A DNA stretch of 64,000 nucleotides, taken from positions 773,272 to 837,271 of the forward strand of contig NZ_DLHM01000001.1 of the NCBI RefSeq assembly GCF_002483205.1, read 5' to 3'. Position 1 is the first letter of the stretch. Each line of letters begins with the position of its first letter. A model generated the notes under the pieces. It did no database searches, was not told where the DNA came from, and saw only the letters and a list, made by a program, of their open reading frames with translations. The position numbers and the translations under genes are program-made. Source of the stretch: Flavihumibacter sp. UBA7668 (GTDB taxonomy: Bacteria > Bacteroidota > Bacteroidia > Chitinophagales > Chitinophagaceae). This document shows, piece after piece, positions 61,237 through 64,000 of the stretch.

Positions 61237-62523
61237 ATGAAAGTTGTAATAGCCGGAGGAGGTTTTGGTGGATTACGATTGGCGCGTAAACTCAACAATA
61301 AAAAAGGTATAGAAGTATTATTGGTTGATCGCTTCAATTACCATCAGTTTCAGCCTTTGTTTTACCAGGTGGCAACTGCAGGATTGGATGCGAGTAATAT
61401 TTCATTTCCCTTGAGGAAGGTTTTTCAGAAAAGTACGAATGTCCGGTTACGTATGGCAGATATTCGAAAAGTTGATGTGGCTCGTAAAGTTTTAGTTACA
61501 GATATTGGAGAAATAGGGTACGATAAGCTGGTAATTGCAACGGGAGCAGGTACAAATTTCTTTGGAAATAAGGAGCTGGAATCAAATGCATTTTCAATGA
61601 AATCAACGGTAGAAGCTTTACAGATCCGACATCGTTTAATGGAGAATTTGGAGCAGGCAACTGTGGAAAAAGACCCGCTTGAAATTGAACGATTGATGAA
61701 TATTGTGGTGGTGGGTGGTGGACCAACCGGTGTGGAGCTATCCGGTGCTATTGCAGAAATGAGAAATTATGTATTGCCCAAGGACTATCCAGAACTGGAC
61801 TTCTCCAAAATGAATATTTATCTGTTGGAAGGGTTTGGGAAGATACTGGGGGCAATGAGTGAAAAAAGTTCTGCCCAGGCGCTCACTTACCTGAAACGTT
61901 TGGGTGTTACTGTACTGACCGATACACAAGTAGCCGGGTACGACGGCAAAATTCTGACAAATAAAGATGGCTCAAAAATACAAGCAGCTACCGTTCTATG
62001 GGCAGCAGGTATTAAGGGGCAAATTCCGGAAGGAATTACAGATGTGCAACCAGTTCGGGGAAACCGGCTGCCGGTAAATAAATTTAATGAACTCGAGCCT
62101 TATAAAGATATCTATGCAATTGGAGATGTGGCGTCAATGGTTACTGAATCTTATCCGAACGGGCATCCGCAGGTAGCTCCGGTTGCTATGCAACAGGCAG
62201 ATACACTGGCTAAAAATCTATTGGCAGGTGCATCTGGCAGACAGCTTACAGCCTTCAGTTACAAGGATAAGGGATCTATGGCAACCGTTGGAAGAAATCT
62301 GGCAGTGGTTGATATACCTAAGCCCAACGTACATTTCGGAGGATTTTTAGCCTGGATGGTTTGGATGGCACTTCACCTTATGTTAATCTTAGGAGTAAAA
62401 AACCGGTTGTTTGTATTTCTGAACTGGGTATATAACTATGTCACTTATGACCAGTCACTTCGCCTGATATTCCGCGAATTTCACCGGTCGGGTACTACTG
62501 GTCGGGTACCACCCGCCGGATAA
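61237..62523 (+). CDS. Type II NADH:quinone oxidoreductase (NDH-2)
   Basis: A 428-residue FAD-containing enzyme passing electrons from NADH to quinone without pumping protons. FAD site VVIAGGGFGGLRLARKL at the N-terminus; NADH site IVVVGGGPTGVELSGAIAEM near residues 150-170; YAIGDVASM and HPQVAPVAMQQADTLAKNL for the isoalloxazine/quinone region. The C-terminal membrane-binding part is GGFLAWMVWMALHLMLILGV followed by an amphipathic helix. The final residues GTTGRVPPAG are encoded by a GC-rich repeat (62482-62521) and replace the usual C-terminus, so the original stop was probably lost or moved by repeat insertion. Confidence 0.92.
   Translation: MKVVIAGGGFGGLRLARKLNNKKGIEVLLVDRFNYHQFQPLFYQVATAGLDASNISFPLRKVFQKSTNVRLRMADIRKVDVARKVLVTDIGEIGYDKLVIATGAGTNFFGNKELESNAFSMKSTVEALQIRHRLMENLEQATVEKDPLEIERLMNIVVVGGGPTGVELSGAIAEMRNYVLPKDYPELDFSKMNIYLLEGFGKILGAMSEKSSAQALTYLKRLGVTVLTDTQVAGYDGKILTNKDGSKIQAATVLWAAGIKGQIPEGITDVQPVRGNRLPVNKFNELEPYKDIYAIGDVASMVTESYPNGHPQVAPVAMQQADTLAKNLLAGASGRQLTAFSYKDKGSMATVGRNLAVVDIPKPNVHFGGFLAWMVWMALHLMLILGVKNRLFVFLNWVYNYVTYDQSLRLIFREFHRSGTTGRVPPAG
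62482..62521. repeat. Third GC-rich palindrome-family copy at the end of the NDH-2 gene
   Basis: Contains direct copies of GGTCGGGTACYAC and an imperfect inverted pair CCGGTCGGGT / ACCCGCCGG. On the minus strand it reads CCGGCGGGTGGTACCCGACC, the same building blocks as the copy at 16723-16761. It supplies the last codons of the NDH-2 gene. Confidence 0.7.
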
Positions 62524-62531
62524 AAAATGAA

Positions 62532-62543
62532 TTAAGCGCTTAA
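62532..62543. promoter_or_regulatory. Perfect 12-bp palindrome upstream of the toxin gene
   Basis: TTAAGCGCTTAA lies about 14 bases upstream of CAACTTTG (62557-62564, one mismatch from TAnnTTTG), so it would cover the promoter. Toxin-antitoxin operons are commonly repressed by the antitoxin at such sites. A 12-bp palindrome could also be chance. Confidence 0.4.
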
Positions 62544-62601
62544 AAACACTTATTTTTCAACTTTGATGTTGAATGCAAATTGTTTTTATTACTTTTATGG
62601 A

Positions 62602-62985
62602 ATGAAGGAGAGAACAGAGGAGATAGAGAAATTTTTACATGCATTCCATGCCAAACAGAAGAATTTTGGGCTGATTGAGTTGCATAATGCCGCCAATAAT
62701 CTACAAACAAAAATCAGTTTGGAGCTTCAACCGGATGAACTTTCGGCAATTTTGAATTCTCTCAACTGTTCCAATTACCTCACCGGCCCAATTAAAGAAC
62801 CACAACATTTTATTACGCCATCCTGGGTTTTCCGAAAAAGAATCAAGCAGCTGGAAGTCCATATAAAAATTACACTGGGTATTCCCAAGGCTCCGGTGGT
62901 TTGTATATTTTTTAAAATTGCAGAGGCTGCAATTCTACATCCAATAAATGCATGTTATGAAGAAAAGTCCGTTTACGGGTGGTGA
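62602..62985 (+). CDS. MqsR-family type II toxin (predicted mRNA interferase)
   Basis: A 127-residue small protein from ATG 62602 (MKERTEEIEKFL); ATG 62566 gives a longer, less likely N-terminus. It has the MqsR-type RelE-like pattern: an N-terminal helix pair (EIEKFLHAFHAKQKNFGLI), LQPDELSAILNSLNCSNYLTG, HFITPSWVFRKRIKQLEVHIKITLG and the final strand PVVCIFFKIAEA. E. coli MqsR cuts mRNA at GCU and belongs to an operon with MqsA downstream, the same order as here. The antitoxin frame starts 28 bases before this stop, so translation is coupled. Sequence identity to E. coli MqsR is low by eye, so the family call is moderate. Confidence 0.72.
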   Translation: MKERTEEIEKFLHAFHAKQKNFGLIELHNAANNLQTKISLELQPDELSAILNSLNCSNYLTGPIKEPQHFITPSWVFRKRIKQLEVHIKITLGIPKAPVVCIFFKIAEAAILHPINACYEEKSVYGW

Positions 62986-63961
62986 TGCACTATTGCAACA
63001 GGAGGTACGTACCATTGAATTCAGAAAAGAAGCTTTTCAGATTCAATACCAGTATTATGTATGCAGAGATACCGGCAAATCATTTACTGACAAAGAACTG
63101 GAGCAAGCGAATACCAATCAGGTTTATAATAAATACCGGGAGAAATACGGCATCCCATTTCCTGATGAGATTAAAGCAATTCGTGAACAATACGGGTTAG
63201 CAGCCAGTAAAATGGCGGATATCCTTGGGTTGGGAATCAATGTCTACAGAAATTATGAATCCGGAGAAGTACCCAGTGTATCAAATGGACGACTTATACA
63301 AATGGTGAAGGACCCGCATGAATTCTTTAAGCTGGTCGATGTCAGTAAGAATGAGTTCACACCAGAAGAGCTGGAAAAAATTAACCGGAAAGTTTTGCAG
63401 GCGATGAATGACTGGAATGATCATCAGGATTTATACGAGGAAATCATGCTGGGACAGAAACGACCCGGAATAACCAATGGATATAAAGTACCCAATCTGG
63501 ATATAATCAGTCATATGGTTCTGTATTTTTCGGAACAATGTACTCCTTTCAAAACCAAATTGAATAAACTACTATTTTATGCTGATTTTTTACATTTCAG
63601 AAAAACTGGATTTTCAATCAGTGGCTTAACATACCAGGCCATTCAGAGAGGACCCGTACCCAGGAATTATGACTGGGTATTGGATATGGCAATGCAACGC
63701 AAACTGGTTCATATTCAATTTCATGATTATGGCGAGTATGTTGGTGAACAGTACCTGAAATCAGATTCAGCAGCATTTGATCCATCCATTTTTTCAGAAA
63801 ATGAGCTAAACACATTGCAATCCATTGCCCAGGTATTTCGTACAAGTACGGTAAAGGAAATGGTAGCCAAAAGTCATGAAGAGGAGGCCTGGAGAAGCAA
63901 TTTCGAATCGATGAATGAAATCAGTTATGAGTATGCATTTCTGCTGAAACACCCAGGATAA
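62957..63961 (+). CDS. MqsA-like antitoxin with C-terminal Panacea (SocA/DUF4065) domain
   Basis: A 334-residue protein from ATG 62957 (MKKSPFTGGDAL); ATG 62948 adds three residues. Residues 1-65 match the MqsA N-terminal domain in layout (RTIEFRKEAFQIQYQYYVCRDTGKSFTD), but the first zinc-binding CxxC is replaced by SPFTGG, so zinc binding is probably lost. A helix-turn-helix of the Xre/MqsA type spans about 70-120 (IREQYGLAASKMADILGLGINVYRNYESGEVPSVSNG). After a linker, residues about 175-310 form the Panacea domain (KLNKLLFYADFLHFRKTG, GLTYQAIQRGPVPRNYDWVL). Panacea domains neutralise varied toxins. It overlaps the toxin gene by 29 bp. Confidence 0.82.
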   Translation: MKKSPFTGGDALLQQEVRTIEFRKEAFQIQYQYYVCRDTGKSFTDKELEQANTNQVYNKYREKYGIPFPDEIKAIREQYGLAASKMADILGLGINVYRNYESGEVPSVSNGRLIQMVKDPHEFFKLVDVSKNEFTPEELEKINRKVLQAMNDWNDHQDLYEEIMLGQKRPGITNGYKVPNLDIISHMVLYFSEQCTPFKTKLNKLLFYADFLHFRKTGFSISGLTYQAIQRGPVPRNYDWVLDMAMQRKLVHIQFHDYGEYVGEQYLKSDSAAFDPSIFSENELNTLQSIAQVFRTSTVKEMVAKSHEEEAWRSNFESMNEISYEYAFLLKHPG

Positions 63962-64000
63962 CAAAATTTAGGGTAAAAACTCTATTTAACATAATATAAA

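Noticed and set aside
1..64000. CRISPR arrays, prophage or insertion sequences
   Set aside because: No regular direct-repeat/spacer pattern, transposase, integrase or phage structural gene was seen on either strand.

Overview
The window looks like a chromosome segment of a Bacteroidota species, probably in the Chitinophagaceae. This rests on SusC/SusD pairs, a GLPGLI-family protein beside a carboxypeptidase-regulatory-domain outer-membrane barrel, TAnnTTTG-type -7 promoter elements, the near absence of Shine-Dalgarno sequences, and the gene families themselves. The family-level assignment is inference. Nothing resembles a prophage, a CRISPR array or an insertion sequence.

Layout. (1) 1-22.9 kb is an alpha-glucan region: a FucP-type sugar transporter cut by the left edge, glycogen synthase and ADP-glucose pyrophosphorylase (glgA-glgC), a maltose-type MFS transporter with a secreted GH13 amylase, branching enzyme glgB, and a large CBM20-bearing 4-alpha-glucanotransferase (malQ). 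Among these lie a GLPGLI/outer-membrane pair, a TPR protein, argS, a GtrA protein, dnaK and a 51-residue membrane protein. The transporter/amylase unit and malQ share a 17-bp palindrome upstream that may be a common operator. (2) 21.9-24.3 kb: an L-Ala-D/L-Glu-type dipeptide epimerase, tRNA-Pro(CGG) and a NamZ-type exo-muramidase, suggesting murein recycling. (3) 24.4-32.4 kb: a GH127 enzyme with a LamG domain, a large clade II catalase and a FtsX/MacB-type permease. (4) 32.4-43.8 kb: an AraC regulator, a Gfo/Idh/MocA oxidoreductase, a PhyH dioxygenase, a HEPN protein, a serine hydrolase, a DUF418 membrane protein, PhnA, a DUF4397 lipoprotein, an SGNH hydrolase, a MATE exporter and a DEAD-box helicase. 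(5) 43.8-56.2 kb is a complete sialic-acid locus: a divergent GntR regulator, SusC, SusD, N-acetylneuraminate lyase, kelch mutarotase, MFS transporter, N-acylglucosamine 2-epimerase, EamA transporter and GH33 sialidase. (6) 56.2-62.5 kb: a decayed proline iminopeptidase, Nnr, a second serine hydrolase, SerA and a type II NADH dehydrogenase. (7) 62.5-64 kb: an MqsR-type toxin with an antitoxin carrying a C-terminal Panacea (SocA/DUF4065) domain.

How it works together. Extracellular alpha-glucan would be cut by the GH13 enzyme, imported, reshaped by MalQ, and stored as glycogen through GlgC/GlgA/GlgB. Sialic acid would be released by the sialidase, imported by SusC/SusD and an inner-membrane carrier, epimerised by the mutarotase, split by the lyase to ManNAc and pyruvate, and converted to GlcNAc by the 2-epimerase. 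The GntR protein probably represses the locus through TTATGTnnnACATAA sites.

The least explained signals are non-coding: a GC-rich palindrome family at gene 3' ends that has extended two reading frames, a GTGTCAGA repeat, GGTGAAA repeats, a start codon inside a terminator, and a motif shared by the AraC gene and the permease promoter.
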